From the NCBI RefSeq assembly GCF_945859705.1, contig NC_079134.1, forward strand, positions 85,072,951-85,136,950: a stretch of 64,000 nt of DNA, written 5' to 3'. Positions 11,365 through 21,152 of the stretch are shown piece by piece (positions within the stretch are counted from its first letter, which is position 1; every line of letters starts with the position of its first letter). Both the position numbers and the translations under genes were made by a program. The notes beneath the pieces were generated by a model that was not told where the DNA came from, ran no database searches, and saw only the letters and a program-made list of their open reading frames with translations. The DNA comes from Episyrphus balteatus. Lineage: Eukaryota; Arthropoda; Insecta; Diptera; Syrphidae.

Positions 11365-12880
11365 TAGTGGAGTAACTAAAGCAAATTATTAGGGAACCCG
11401 GCCGAACATATCTGATTTTGATGATCTTTTTTTCAAACGTCAGTAATTCAAAATACTTTAAAGTCTATAGGTTAAAAATTACCGATGTTGCCGTACTGTT
11501 TTTTGAAATTAGATTTAAATTTTTTTCCTAACAAAACCATTTCTTATGCATAAATTTCATAAAACAAATGATAGCAAAAGATTTTCTAGATAATTTTAGG
11601 ACAAAATATATATGGAAGTAACAGACAATCTTCCATCGTTTAAGCGATAAATGGAATTTTCTAACAAACTGACTTTAAACACAAAAAAAAATATTTTGAA
11701 CACAACGGCAACACTTACAATATTAAAAAATACATTTTAAAAAAGCCAGAATCTCATTTCTATCTATAAAATTTAAATCCACAAAATTTAATGAATATTT
11801 TTTTTGAAAAAGTGGTCCTTAAACTCAGAATTTTGAAAAAAAAAAAATGTTATTAAAAAAAATTTAAATGACTTTTATTTAAACTTTTTCGTAATAAAAT
11901 ATGAATTTTTTGTTAAATATTTTGGCCATAGATATGATCAGTCAAATTCCGAAGAAGAAAAGGTAATACATATGATTGTTTTGAAAAAAAAAATAATAAT
12001 CCTATTTCATTGGATTTTTCGATAAAAAATTAATTTATGCATTGAAATAATTGTTTTTTTTTTTTTTTCAAAGAATTTGGCAATAAGAACTTAAAACTTT
12101 TGCTATTTAACTTTCAACAATAAGGGCTATTGAACGAAGAAAAAATAACTTTATATTAAACTTAAAAAAAAATTAGTTAATTTTTTTTTTTTCAAAACTT
12201 CTATTAAAAAAAGTTATTCGAAATTGAAATACTTTTTTATTTTTTTCATAAATAGTAATACATATTGACATTTCTTTATAATTTCAAATCATAATAAATG
12301 TGGCCTGAAAAATTTTGAAAAATAAATGCAATTTATGTTATGAAAAAATTTAAAAAGGACATCTTAAAATTTTTTCAATATTTTTTTTCAAAAATTTGAG
12401 TTTAATTACCACTTTTTCAAAAACCCTTGACTCAATTTACTTAATTTTAATTTTACAAATATGAATAAGCTTCTAGCTTTTTAAAAATGTATATTTAAAT
12501 ATTGTAGGTGTTGCCGTTGTGTTCAAAATTTTTTTTTGTGTTTGAAGTCATTTTTTGAGAAAATTGCATTTATCGCCTAAACGATGGAAGATTGTCCGTC
12601 ACTCCCATATAGTTGTTTTCCTTCAATTGCCTAGACAATCCTTTGGCATTAGTAAATTTATGAAATTTAAGCTAAATTTTTGGAAACAATTTTTTTTGTT
12701 CACAAAAATCTTCAATTAAATTTAAAAAATCAAAACGGCAACAGCGGCAAATTTTAATCTATAGACTTTAAAGTATTTTTCATTACCAACGTTTGAAAAG
12801 AAAGATCATCAAAATCAGAGCTGTTCTCACGGGTTGGGTTCCCTAATATTGCCATTTTTTTAGCTTTAGTTACTCTGCTA
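11365..12880. mobile_element. Palindromic element TAGTGGAGT family, 1.5 kb, TTA duplication
   Basis: The ends are TAGTGGAGTAACTAAAGC and the complement of GCTTTAGTTACTCTGCTA. TTA flanks it at 11362-11364 and 12881-12883. The empty site is seen in the sister LINE (AGCTTTAAGATAG at 23570). The two halves are imperfect reverse complements: GATCATCAAAATCAGA near 12810 mirrors 11410-11430, and the sequence around TCTATAGACTTTAAAGTA near 12770 mirrors 11455. They meet in AT-rich sequence around 12050-12200. Both arms carry the GTGTTGCCGTTGT core (11700 and 12510). No protein is encoded. A second member lies at 59471-61113. Confidence 0.8.
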
Positions 12881-12940
12881 TTAAGATAGTTTTAAGATGA
12901 TGAAAAACAAAAATGAATTTAAAATTGAAATTGAAAAAAA

Positions 12941-13875
12941 TTAAACCTGTGTTTTCGTTTAATTATTTTTAAACAAAAGTCTCAATTTTCGAGGAAAACC
13001 AGTGTCAAATCCTACAATTTTTTTTAGAGTGTTGCGCCAAATAAAAGTAAGTTTATTTTTATAATTATTTTGTTAATTGTTCAAAATTATTGTCTAATTT
13101 TTTAGTGAAACAAAAATCAATTATGAACAGGGAGAGAAAGCTACAATATTCCGCGACCCCTTAATTTCGGAGCACTCTGTATAAAACAAAACGATTATAA
13201 AGAAAAAAAAAAACTATTTAATATATGTACATATACTATTTCATTTTTAGGTTAGGTTTCTTATATAATTTCCCCTTCCGGATAAGCGTGAGGGGAAAAA
13301 TGCATAGCATATAGTTTCATAGCCCCTCTCCCTATCTGACTATTTAAATTGGTAATTTGGCATAATTTAATTCAAGTATTATTGGCATAATGTACGGTTG
13401 TATAAAACATTATGCCAATACTAATTTTTTGTTTAAAGAAGCAAAGTATAAAAAAATTGATGAAAATAGAGGAGACCACCATTTTTTCAATATTTCGTGT
13501 GTTTTCCTTTTGTTGCAAAACTGCCTGTATTCTTTCGGGAACTCTTTTTTTACTTGAATGAGTTGTTGTTCCGTGCTTGTAATGATTCAGCCACTCACCT
13601 CTAAGCTTTTCCACCAGTTGGTATGAGGTTTTCTGCAGCATTTCGCTAAGAACCCCCAAAGAGCGTTATTTGCGGAATTCATCCCTGGAAAATTACTGAG
13701 CCTGTTTATTCTTTAATTTTTCTTACTTGGGAAGTACGTGACACTCTAGCGTTATAGTAGAAAGCCGTTATAATAATTACTGTACAGAAAAAATAAAATA
13801 AAATTAGTTTTTAGCGTACAAAAATTGTGAAAGTTTTCATCGGTCATAATCATGTGGCCACCTACTGTACTTCGA
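12941..13875 (-). pseudogene. Tc1-like transposase C-terminal remnant
   Basis: On the minus strand 13659-13372 reads QLVEKLRGEW followed by the block VPERIQAVLQQKENTRNI, which corresponds to the end of Tc1 transposases, where an arginine-isoleucine-glutamine-alanine-valine motif and an asparagine-threonine-lysine/arginine-tyrosine end are typical. A possible inverted end, complement CAGTAGGTGGCCACATGAT, lies at about 13850-13870 next to TA. The catalytic DDE part between them is missing. A short palindrome (13372-13424, TTGGCATAATG mirrored) follows the reading frame. The stretch 12941-13200 is AT-rich and shows nothing else. Confidence 0.55.
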
Positions 13876-13984
13876 TTGAGTATTAAAATATTTAAAAATA
13901 ATTATTTTTAACTATTTTAAATAGTTATCCCCATTTTAACTATGAAAATAGTTAAAAAAATAATTAAAAATGACTATTTTATTC

Positions 13985-14480
13985 TCTGTGTGCAGATTTT
14001 GATAATAATTCAGCTCGTAATTCCAAAACTTGTAGGTATCAATACTTTTCCCTTTGACAGCCAACTGTGTGTTAAAAAAGATTGTTGTGGAATGTGGAGT
14101 AACACAATTTCGTCACATACAATCCAAAACAGTTGACTTTGCAAGGCCTTGCCTTTTATAAAGTTCACTTCTCTGATCACATCTCTAGGCACATCATTTA
14201 ATTCTGCAGGCAGTATCTTTGATGCAATAACTTGTCGATGAAGAAGCAGTATGTTTATGAAGAGTTTGGCATTTTGAGTTTAAATTTTGTAACTAGTCCT
14301 TTTTTGTTGCCATTCAAAGCTTTGCCACCATGCATCGCTACAAAAAGCAAAACAGTTTGTCCAATCCATTTCGCAGTTTCCTTAGAAATGTGGTACAAAC
14401 ACTTGCCATTAGTGTGAGCAGGAAGAGCTTTACAAAATAAAATGTCCAACACGGAAAAAACCCGGAGTTTTTAACGGGTG
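13985..14480 (-). pseudogene. hAT transposase remnant, ZBED5/FAM200 type
   Basis: Minus-strand pieces in more than one frame follow the order of the central region of hAT transposases of the ZBED5/FAM200/SCAND3 type. LFCKALPAHTNGKCLYHI (14440-14390) is followed by MHGGKALNGNKKGLVTKF (14340-14280) in place of the usual DGAKAM..G block. Then come a histidine-containing CFIHRQ stretch, VPRDVIREVNFIKGKALQSQ (14190-14130), and SWLSKGKVL (14060-14030) in place of the usual EVRWLSRGKVL. Frames change at about 14250 and 14100. The N-terminal zinc finger and C-terminal dimerisation region are not visible. The assignment rests on recognition of this ordered set of motifs. Confidence 0.7.
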
Positions 14481-15679
14481 CAGTGTATACAGCTATTGAA
14501 AAACACTGGCACATTATAGTGTGAAGGGGTCGCCAAAATATTTTTCTTCTCAAGGGCGTCGTGAACTCAAAATGTTTGAAAAGCACTGATTTGGATCGAC
14601 TCCCAAACATTTAATTGCCTAAGGCCCTGCACTTCTTTCAATAACGTTATGTTATCACTCCGTGTGGTTTTTGGTTTCTTCTTCCTCTCCACATTGCATT
14701 GTTCTCTTGGTGTACAAGTACACCCAACTAACAATTTTACTTCCACGAGGTTAAGATTTTTAATTTCTTGCAGCTATTATCTCTACAGGGCTTGTATTTA
14801 GTTTGTGAATCGAAAATTCAAACTTTCGAGGCTTAACTTTCGTTAACCGCTTCCTAGAAACCTAGTGCAAGTGGAATCTAAAAAATTCTACAAGCATTAA
14901 TGTAAACATTTCGTTTAAATTTCAATACGGCCACATGAAATTCCATTGTAGAAGCACAAGAAATAAAAGCCAATAACTGACTTTTTTTAAATGGCTTTGC
15001 AAAAGAAATTGTATTAGAACTGCTTACAAAATCTTTATGAATGCTTTCTATTTTTTTATCCAATTCGAATGTATGTATTTAAGTATGGTAGAAGTACCTA
15101 CAACTTATACAATTGCCTTAAATGCATTTATTATTATAATTCTATATTACCGAAATTAGGTCAATAGTATATGAGTCGTGATATTCATTAAATAAAAAAA
15201 AACATTACGTTGAATTTCAAATAAACCGCATTAAACGGTTTTGCCTTTTTAAACAAATATTCCACAAAATAGATGTGTTATAGTTACTGCATTTTAACAA
15301 TTGAATTAAAAAATTGTTGAATCATTGTTTTTGATTGAAAATATTACAAAGTATGTTTTATATTACTTTCAAATATAACGACTTACATAAATGTTTATTT
15401 TGTATCTCTGTATGAGAAAAAAAGAAGTTCAATTTCAGGCGCATGCGCGAAAAGCTTTTAGTTTTATATGTTTGCCTTAGCGAAGTTAGGGGACATTTAT
15501 TTATATTTGTAGAGATCCTTTAAGTACAAGCAAAACATTGTAAAAAGCATTTAATTTTATAAGTTTGCCTAAGCGAACTAATTTTATTTCTAGAAGCCCT
15601 GTGAAAGTGAGTACAAGCTAAATTTTTTAAACTGTCAGGCAAACTCATGAGAATAAGAAATATTTGGATAAGTGCCGTT
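14481..15679. other. AT-rich stretch without recognisable content
   Basis: About 1.2 kb with only short open frames. A minus-strand 61-residue frame (15063-14878) has no recognised motif. A direct repeat is visible where AAGCTTTTAGTTTTATATGT (15454) resembles AAGCATTTAATTTTATAAGT (15545), each followed by TTGCCTDAGCGAA-like sequence, suggesting an old tandem duplication of about 90 bases. Part of the 5' side may belong to the hAT remnant. Confidence 0.4.
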
Positions 15680-16246
15680 ATGGTGACCATTTTTGTTTTT
15701 TTTTATTCATTGTTATAAAGAAATAAATAAAAAAGTGAATCTTTTCATATCGGTAATTGGTTTAAAATAGTGATATTAAAAATGGTTTACTGACCAATTT
15801 GGAGTTCATATTCAAGTTAGTAGAGAAGAAAGGAAAACAAGATTTTAATCTTCTCCACTTATTTAATTATAAAATATTGATAGACATTTTTGATTTTTAC
15901 CTAAGTTCAAAACAAAGTTAATTCTCTTATTTTTAAGAAAAAGCCAAAAGCCCAAAAAAATTAAAAATTTTGTTTCTGCTTCGGAAAAATGCAAGTTGAC
16001 GGCATCCGGGTGAAACCTCTAAAGTCTAAAAAAACCGAATATTTCAGATATTTTTTTCTGCTCCAGAAAAATTGTTCTTGAGTAAAAAGTTATTCTCTTT
16101 CATCTTCTCAATAATGATAAGATTTGACAATCAGAATATAATATTATTAAGTCTTTATTAAATAATTTTTTACAAGATAAAAAAAATCAGAAAATACCTA
16201 ACCAAAAATAATAACTTTGAAAAAAAAAAACACAAATGGTCACCAT
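15680..16246. mobile_element. Short palindromic element with ATGGTGACCAT ends
   Basis: The left end ATGGTGACCATTTTTGTTTT is mirrored by AAAAACACAAATGGTCACCAT at 16226-16246. No coding sequence is present. The target duplication is not resolved because the ends themselves are palindromic. Size and structure fit a non-autonomous DNA element. It sits about 115 bases upstream of the tRNA-like target of the LINE. Confidence 0.5.
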
Positions 16247-16343
16247 ATTCTTTAAGATAGTGCAACTCATCAGGAATTAAGTCGAAACCCTTAGAAAGTT
16301 CTGGTTTCAACTAGTCCAAATTTGAAACTCTTTTGTTATATAC

Positions 16344-16371
16344 CTGAGTAGCTCGATGGGTAAAGTACCGG
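16344..16371 (+). repeat. tRNA-derived sequence, 5' half (LINE insertion target)
   Basis: GAGTAGCTCGATGGGTAAAG resembles a tRNA D-arm with an A box (TAGCTCGATGGG). It continues, after the 7.2-kb LINE, at 23644 with ACTTTCAATCAGGATGTACG and a B box GGTTCAAATCC (23665-23675). Joined, the two parts have the spacing of a tRNA, with an anticodon-loop-like CTTTCAA, but the T stem pairs poorly. I read it as a tRNA-derived SINE or a decayed tRNA gene rather than a working tRNA. Confidence 0.5.
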
Positions 16372-16495
16372 TAAAGTCGATCTTGTACTGTGGAAGAGTG
16401 TGCACGCGCAAATCGGCTTTCACAGTGTTTTTAATTCGTAAACGGAAATTCATAAGTAAACTAGAATAAAGTTAGCCAGTAAGGCTATTAAGTCA

Positions 16496-16565
16496 GCAAT
16501 AGCGCAGTGGTAGTGGCATCGGACCCGAGAGCCGAAGGAACGGCGTTCGATTCCCACCTGAGTCG
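16496..16565 (+). repeat. tRNA-like sequence in the LINE 5' untranslated region
   Basis: The 5' untranslated region contains TAGCGCAGTGGTAGTGGC, which matches the pol III A box (TAGCGCAGTGG), then an anticodon-arm-like TCGGACCCGAGAGCCGA, then CGTTCGATTCC at 16547, which matches the B box. Box spacing fits a tRNA. The acceptor stem is not complete, so this is tRNA-derived sequence, not a normal tRNA gene. It may be an internal pol III-type promoter, or a SINE captured by the LINE. No TTTT terminator follows directly; the run of T at 16582 is 8 long and could serve. Confidence 0.6.
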
Positions 16566-16730
16566 AAGTAAATTTGGAAGTTTTTTTTAAAAAACTAAGA
16601 AAGTAAAAATAGCATTCGCTTGACCTAGAGCGTTTGCAATCGGGTGATATAGCGGGGACATCGGAAGGTGCCCCAGCTACAGCAAAAAGAGGAACCCAAC
16701 GGCATCAAGCCAACGGCAACAACAGCCGAT

Positions 16731-18560
16731 ATGGGAGGGCACAAGAGAAGACGTATCTTTGCGAAGCCGAACTTTCCGAAGCGTCGCTCCAGAGACCCTT
16801 CAGCTATGCTGCCAGCTGAAGAGGGGGAGGCGGCGCGTACAGCGAAAATCGAAGCGGCAGCTAAAATACAGGAGCAGCTGAACTCAAAAAACTCAACAGT
16901 GGAGGAAGAGTTTAATTATATGTCCGAGGGGGGAGAAGGGCATTATACAACGGGTGACAGCAACAATCTCGCTGATCATTCATCGCCAGAGCCGTTATCA
17001 GACGAAGAAGAAGAGGAGGAGCAGACTCTCCAAACAAAAATCAATGAGTTTGAGAGGAAAATGGATGCCCTCAGACAAGAAGTCGCGCCCCTGATCCAGC
17101 TCATGAAAGCGAAGCAAGAAGCCCGCAGAGCCAAGGAAAAGCAAGAGCTCGCAGATAAGGAAGCCGCTAAAGCAGCCAAGGCAGCGCAACAACAACAACA
17201 AGAGCAGCTTCGACTGCAGCAACAGCAAGTCCCTCAACCTCAGCGAGAACAAAAAGCTCCACAGAATAAGCAACAAGCAAAGCAGCAACAGCGGCAACGA
17301 CAACAACAAATGCCAGCAAAAGTTGCACAACAACAACTACAGCTGCCCGCACAAGTGCCAGAGCAGCATCAAAAACAGCCACAGCAGCAGCAACAACAAC
17401 AACAGCCAGAAGAGCAAAATAAAAAGCAACAACAACAACAAGCAGCAGAGGCAGACAAGCCCAGTGGAAGTCAGCAGCAGGTACGGACTCAACAGCAGCA
17501 TGCCCAGGAGCAGCAGCGAGGGAAAGTACACCAGCAGCAGCCACAGACAACACGAAGTAAAAAGGAAAATGTGCCACCCATAAATGTGTTCAGGATGGAC
17601 CTAGAGGACACTATAAAGCTATGTAAGTCGGCCATAGGCGAACATTTTTTTATTAAAAGACTTAGTAATAATAGACATTCGATCCACTGCCACACGGTGG
17701 AGGATCATAAAAAAATTAAATTCTTACTTAAAGAAGCCACCACTGAGTACTTCAGTTTTACCCCTAAGTTGGAGAAAATCCAAACGGTACTTCTAAAGGG
17801 CATAGATTCCTGCACGGAACCCCAGACGCTCTATGATGAGCTCTGCCGCAAAGCGAGTGATGATCTCGAGATCATCAGCGTCAAGCCATTCCAAACGGCT
17901 TTGTCCAGGCGGGAGAAACGGAAGCTGCCGATATTTTTAGTACAGCTCTCACCCAACAGCAAACTGGATAGTTTGAGGAGTATCACCGTCCTCAACTACC
18001 AGGTTGTCACTTGGGATAAATTAAAAAGGCGCGGTGACATGCTTCAATGCGTGCGCTGCCAAAGGTTCGGCCATGCCGCAGCCAACTGCGAAATGCAGTC
18101 GCGCTGTGTTAAGTGTGGAGAGAACCACAATAAGGGGGAGTGTAAACTCGGGGAGGAACGGGTCGAAGATAAGACCCAGCTTAAATGCGCAGTCTGCGGA
18201 AGCGTCGGGCACCCTGCTAATTATCGGGGCTGTCCGAGGTTTCAGCAAATGAAGCAGCAGAAAACGGCGAAGCAGGCTGTCGTTGAAAAACGTCCAGTAG
18301 GGCGTGCTCCGATTGTCAACCCAAGTATCTCTTTCGCCCAAATGGCGCAAAGAGCAATACCAAAGGCGACACAAAAGCCACCAAAGGTTGTCCAACAGGC
18401 CTCCGTGCCTAAAGCACCGGCGGCAGAATCAGAGGTTTTGACCTTGTTACTGAGCATTCAAGCACAGTTAACAGGGCTTCAAAGCCAGATAAGGGAGCAG
18501 ACAGTGAGGGTAGATCATATCTACACTCAACTGCCTAGCTTAACGCAACTTAGGTCGTAA
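16731..18560 (+). CDS. LINE ORF1 protein (Gag-like nucleic-acid-binding protein)
   Basis: The ORF1 protein of the complete LINE, 609 residues from the ATG at 16731; the frame is open further upstream but without an ATG. It would package LINE RNA and act as a nucleic-acid chaperone. The N-terminus is basic (GGHKRRRIFAKP). An acidic stretch follows (SDEEEEEEQ, near residue 100), then a predicted coiled coil, and a glutamine-rich segment of about 170 residues. After that comes the conserved region VFRMDLEDTIKLCK, an RRM-like part, and three zinc knuckles: CVRCQRFGHAAANC, CVKCGENHNKGEC and CAVCGSVGHPANYRGC. This order is typical of jockey-group ORF1. The polyglutamine tract is unusually long. It ends in TAATG, where the stop overlaps the ORF2 start. 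Confidence 0.93.
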   Translation: MGGHKRRRIFAKPNFPKRRSRDPSAMLPAEEGEAARTAKIEAAAKIQEQLNSKNSTVEEEFNYMSEGGEGHYTTGDSNNLADHSSPEPLSDEEEEEEQTLQTKINEFERKMDALRQEVAPLIQLMKAKQEARRAKEKQELADKEAAKAAKAAQQQQQEQLRLQQQQVPQPQREQKAPQNKQQAKQQQRQRQQQMPAKVAQQQLQLPAQVPEQHQKQPQQQQQQQQPEEQNKKQQQQQAAEADKPSGSQQQVRTQQQHAQEQQRGKVHQQQPQTTRSKKENVPPINVFRMDLEDTIKLCKSAIGEHFFIKRLSNNRHSIHCHTVEDHKKIKFLLKEATTEYFSFTPKLEKIQTVLLKGIDSCTEPQTLYDELCRKASDDLEIISVKPFQTALSRREKRKLPIFLVQLSPNSKLDSLRSITVLNYQVVTWDKLKRRGDMLQCVRCQRFGHAAANCEMQSRCVKCGENHNKGECKLGEERVEDKTQLKCAVCGSVGHPANYRGCPRFQQMKQQKTAKQAVVEKRPVGRAPIVNPSISFAQMAQRAIPKATQKPPKVVQQASVPKAPAAESEVLTLLLSIQAQLTGLQSQIREQTVRVDHIYTQLPSLTQLRS

Positions 18561-19913
18561 TGGGCGCGCTGTCAGACAGGCCCCTTAGGATCCTAGCTGT
18601 GAATGTAAATTCACTGATTAGGGTCGAACGTAGAGCTAACCTTTTCCAATTGTTGAAAGATCTATGTCCCGATGTGTTTATGGCTAGCGAAACTAAGCTA
18701 AACCAGAAACATAAACTGACAAATATTAATTACAATATCGTAAGAAGAGACCGGCCCGACTCCACTCAAGGGGGCGGTGTTGCAATCTTCATACGTAAAG
18801 GCATTAGTTATAAAGTAATATACAATAGTGAAGTGCGAAAATTTCGATCGCTTGAGGTGTGCATTGTATGCATCCCTCTTCAACATGGAAAGCGGGTGTA
18901 TGCAGTCGCAGCTTATGCGCCAGAAGCACCTCAACCAACTGACTTTACGGCAGAACTCGAAAAACTTTTTCAAGTCCTACGACTGAATTTGGAGGAAAAC
19001 TATATCCTCATGGCCGGTGATCTGAACGCCAAACACCAAGATTGGGGAAATCAAATACAGAATCAGCGAGGTAATCATCTGTATAATTGGATGAGTCAAA
19101 ACAATATTGAATATAGGGTTGATCTGCTGGCTACTGAAAGACCATCGTTTCCAAGAAGCGGTTCTTTTCTGGATTTATTGCTTCTAGACTCAAGACTGAC
19201 AATAACAGACTCTGTGGGCCAACACCCAAGAAACTGCCTTCGTACAATTGAGTACGACAGCGACCACTGCGGACTCGCCGCCGCAATACAGCTTCCGAAC
19301 GAACTTGTGGAATTGGAGGAGAATGTACCGGAGCATTCTTACAACTACGGTAAGATGCGCTGGCCACGCTTCACCAACGCCTTAGCAAGAGAACTGCGTT
19401 CGAATAACATAGCCCCTCCAAACGATAGAAATCTGTCAAACAGTGAGATTGATGGTTATCTCCAACAGATGGACGATACCATCCTACAAACGATGAACAG
19501 AACGATACCTAAATACAAAGAACGTGACCAAAATAACGTTTACCGAAACGCGACTATTGACGCACTCCACAGACAAAAAAGTGGACTATTGACAAGACTT
19601 AAACGTTTATACCGGCGATTTACCGACCCACACGATCTGGAGATTAGAACACTGAAGTCGTCGATCAAAAACACCAACCAATTGATCAAAGAAAATTATA
19701 GGTTGTCTATTAATCTGTACTGGGACAAAAAAATTCGGGCCGTTAATTCTAGCGATCCGAGTATGTTTCCGCAGATTAATAAAATTTTTAGACGGAATGA
19801 TCAAAACGAGCTTCCGTGTCTTAAGCTCCAGAGAACTGTGGAAAACAGAGACGTACTTCTGACCGCAGGCATAAATCCAGAGGAAGCCATCTTGGACGAC
19901 GACCTCTTTATAA
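18560..19913 (+). CDS. LINE ORF2, endonuclease part (interrupted by palindrome)
   Basis: ORF2 starts with the ATG that shares its A with the ORF1 stop codon. The first 230 residues form the apurinic-type endonuclease that nicks the target. Visible are NVNSL (metal-binding asparagine), ASETKLNQ (catalytic glutamate), AGDLNAKHQDWG (aspartate and asparagine) and YDSDHCGL (the final aspartate-histidine pair). A linker with coiled-coil character follows. The frame is cut at 19913, at residues AILDDDLFI, by the 1236-bp palindrome. Translation would run 43 residues into the insertion and stop at 20041. The reverse transcriptase resumes at 21150. Confidence 0.93.
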
Positions 19914-21149
19914 CACTGTGCAAGTCGAAATTCTTGACAGGCGCGCGAATAACTGTTTCGCCCTATTTCGGACCCGAGAAATCGATTGGCGCCATTAGTT
20001 TTTCGATTTATCGGTACGACTTCGAACAAAATTTTTTTTGAAAGTTTTTTCAATTATTTTGAGAGTTTCCCACTGTTTTTAGTCATTTTTCAACCTAAAA
20101 CAATATTTATATTGCTAATAATTCTGCTCAAACGTTATTTGCTACCAGTAGAAAGACATTATAAACAATTTTGAACAATTTATTTGAAAATTTTTTGAAA
20201 AAATTAAAAAAAATCGAAATTTTTTACATTGTTAATCGTTTTTTCGCTGTTTTGTTCTCTTTCGCACAAATACATTGCATGTTTTCCATTAAAAATTAAT
20301 TAAACTGTAAATTTAGTGTTGGTTAAACTTCGACAGTCTATCGATAGCATCGATAACAAAAAAATATCGAGTATATCGATACTTCACAAAACTATCGATA
20401 GTTTCAATACTTCCAAATTATTTTACCACAAGGCTACCGATATTATCGATAGCTTTGAAATTAATTAAACACAATTTGAACTACAAGTTAAGTTTTCGTT
20501 TGACATTGGATATAAACAACGAATTAACAAAGTGTTTGGTAGATATCGATAGTTTCCATTATCGATTGTATCGATAGTTTTGAGAAAAAACTATCGATAA
20601 TATCGGTTATCTTGTGGTAAAATAATTTGGAAGTATTGAAACTATCGATAGTTTTGTGAAGTATCGATATACTCGATATTTTTTTGTTATCGATGCTATC
20701 GATAGACTGTCGAAGTTTAACCAACACTAAATTAACAGTTAAATTAATTTTTAATGGAAAACATGCAATGTATTTGTGCAAAAGAAAACAAAAACAGCGA
20801 AAAAACGATTAACAATGTAAAAAATTTCGATTTTTTTTAATTTTTTCAAAAAAAAACTCCAAATTTTCAAATAAATTGTTCAACATTGTTAATAGTGTCT
20901 TTCTACTGGTAGCAAATAACGTTTGAGCAGAATTATTAACAATATAAATATTGTTTTTGGATGAAAAATGACTAAAAAAAGTGTAAAATTCTCAAAATAA
21001 TTGAAAATCTTTCAAAAAAAATTTTGTTCGAAGTCGTACCGATAAATCGAAAAACTAATGACGCCAATCGATTTCTCGGTTCCGAAATAGGGCGAAACAG
21101 TTAATCGCGCACCTGTCTCAAAAAAATTTTTCAAAAAACTTGCACAGTG
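19914..21149. mobile_element. Palindromic element with CACTGTGCAAG ends, TAA duplication, dense TATCGATA
   Basis: Ends CACTGTGCAAGT and complement of ACTTGCACAGTG are perfect for 12 bases and the halves continue as reverse complements (CGAAATAGGGCGAAACAGTT at 21081 mirrors 19950-19980). TAA flanks it at 19911-19913 and 21150-21152. The empty site is supported by LINE copy 1 (CTCTTTACAATCGAAG at 8828). The central part, 20330-20720, carries many TATCGATA and ATCGATA motifs in both arms, around the loop near 20490-20540. No coding sequence. CACTG ends with a 3-bp duplication would fit CACTA/EnSpm, but the TAA target also recalls Harbinger; superfamily left open. Confidence 0.8.
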
Positions 21150-21152
21150 TAA

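Larger units (their letters stand above)
8371..12940 (+). mobile_element. Jockey-like LINE, copy 1, 5'-truncated and broken
   Basis: This is a second copy of the complete LINE at 16372-23633. It begins inside the endonuclease region (equivalent to about 18915) and runs to the 3' untranslated region near 12940. Compared with the complete copy it has several internal deletions, for example after 8623, 8722 and 8816, the last one joining the end of the endonuclease part to the EDPQEKVEAVG stretch. It also carries frameshifts and two later insertions (10505-10768 and 11365-12880). The 3' untranslated part (10975-11364, 12881-12940) matches 23050-23620. Confidence 0.92.

Noticed and set aside
16496..16565. 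Functional tRNA-Ser gene
   Set aside because: A and B boxes are present, but the acceptor stem and T stem do not pair well, so only a tRNA-like label is supported.
16668..16730. Upstream extension of LINE ORF1
   Set aside because: The frame is open but begins with GTG; the first ATG is at 16731 and the basic GGHKRRR N-terminus starts there.
17167..17577. Minus-strand 136-residue valine- and alanine-rich frame
   Set aside because: It is the antisense of the glutamine-coding CAG/CAA repeats of LINE ORF1.
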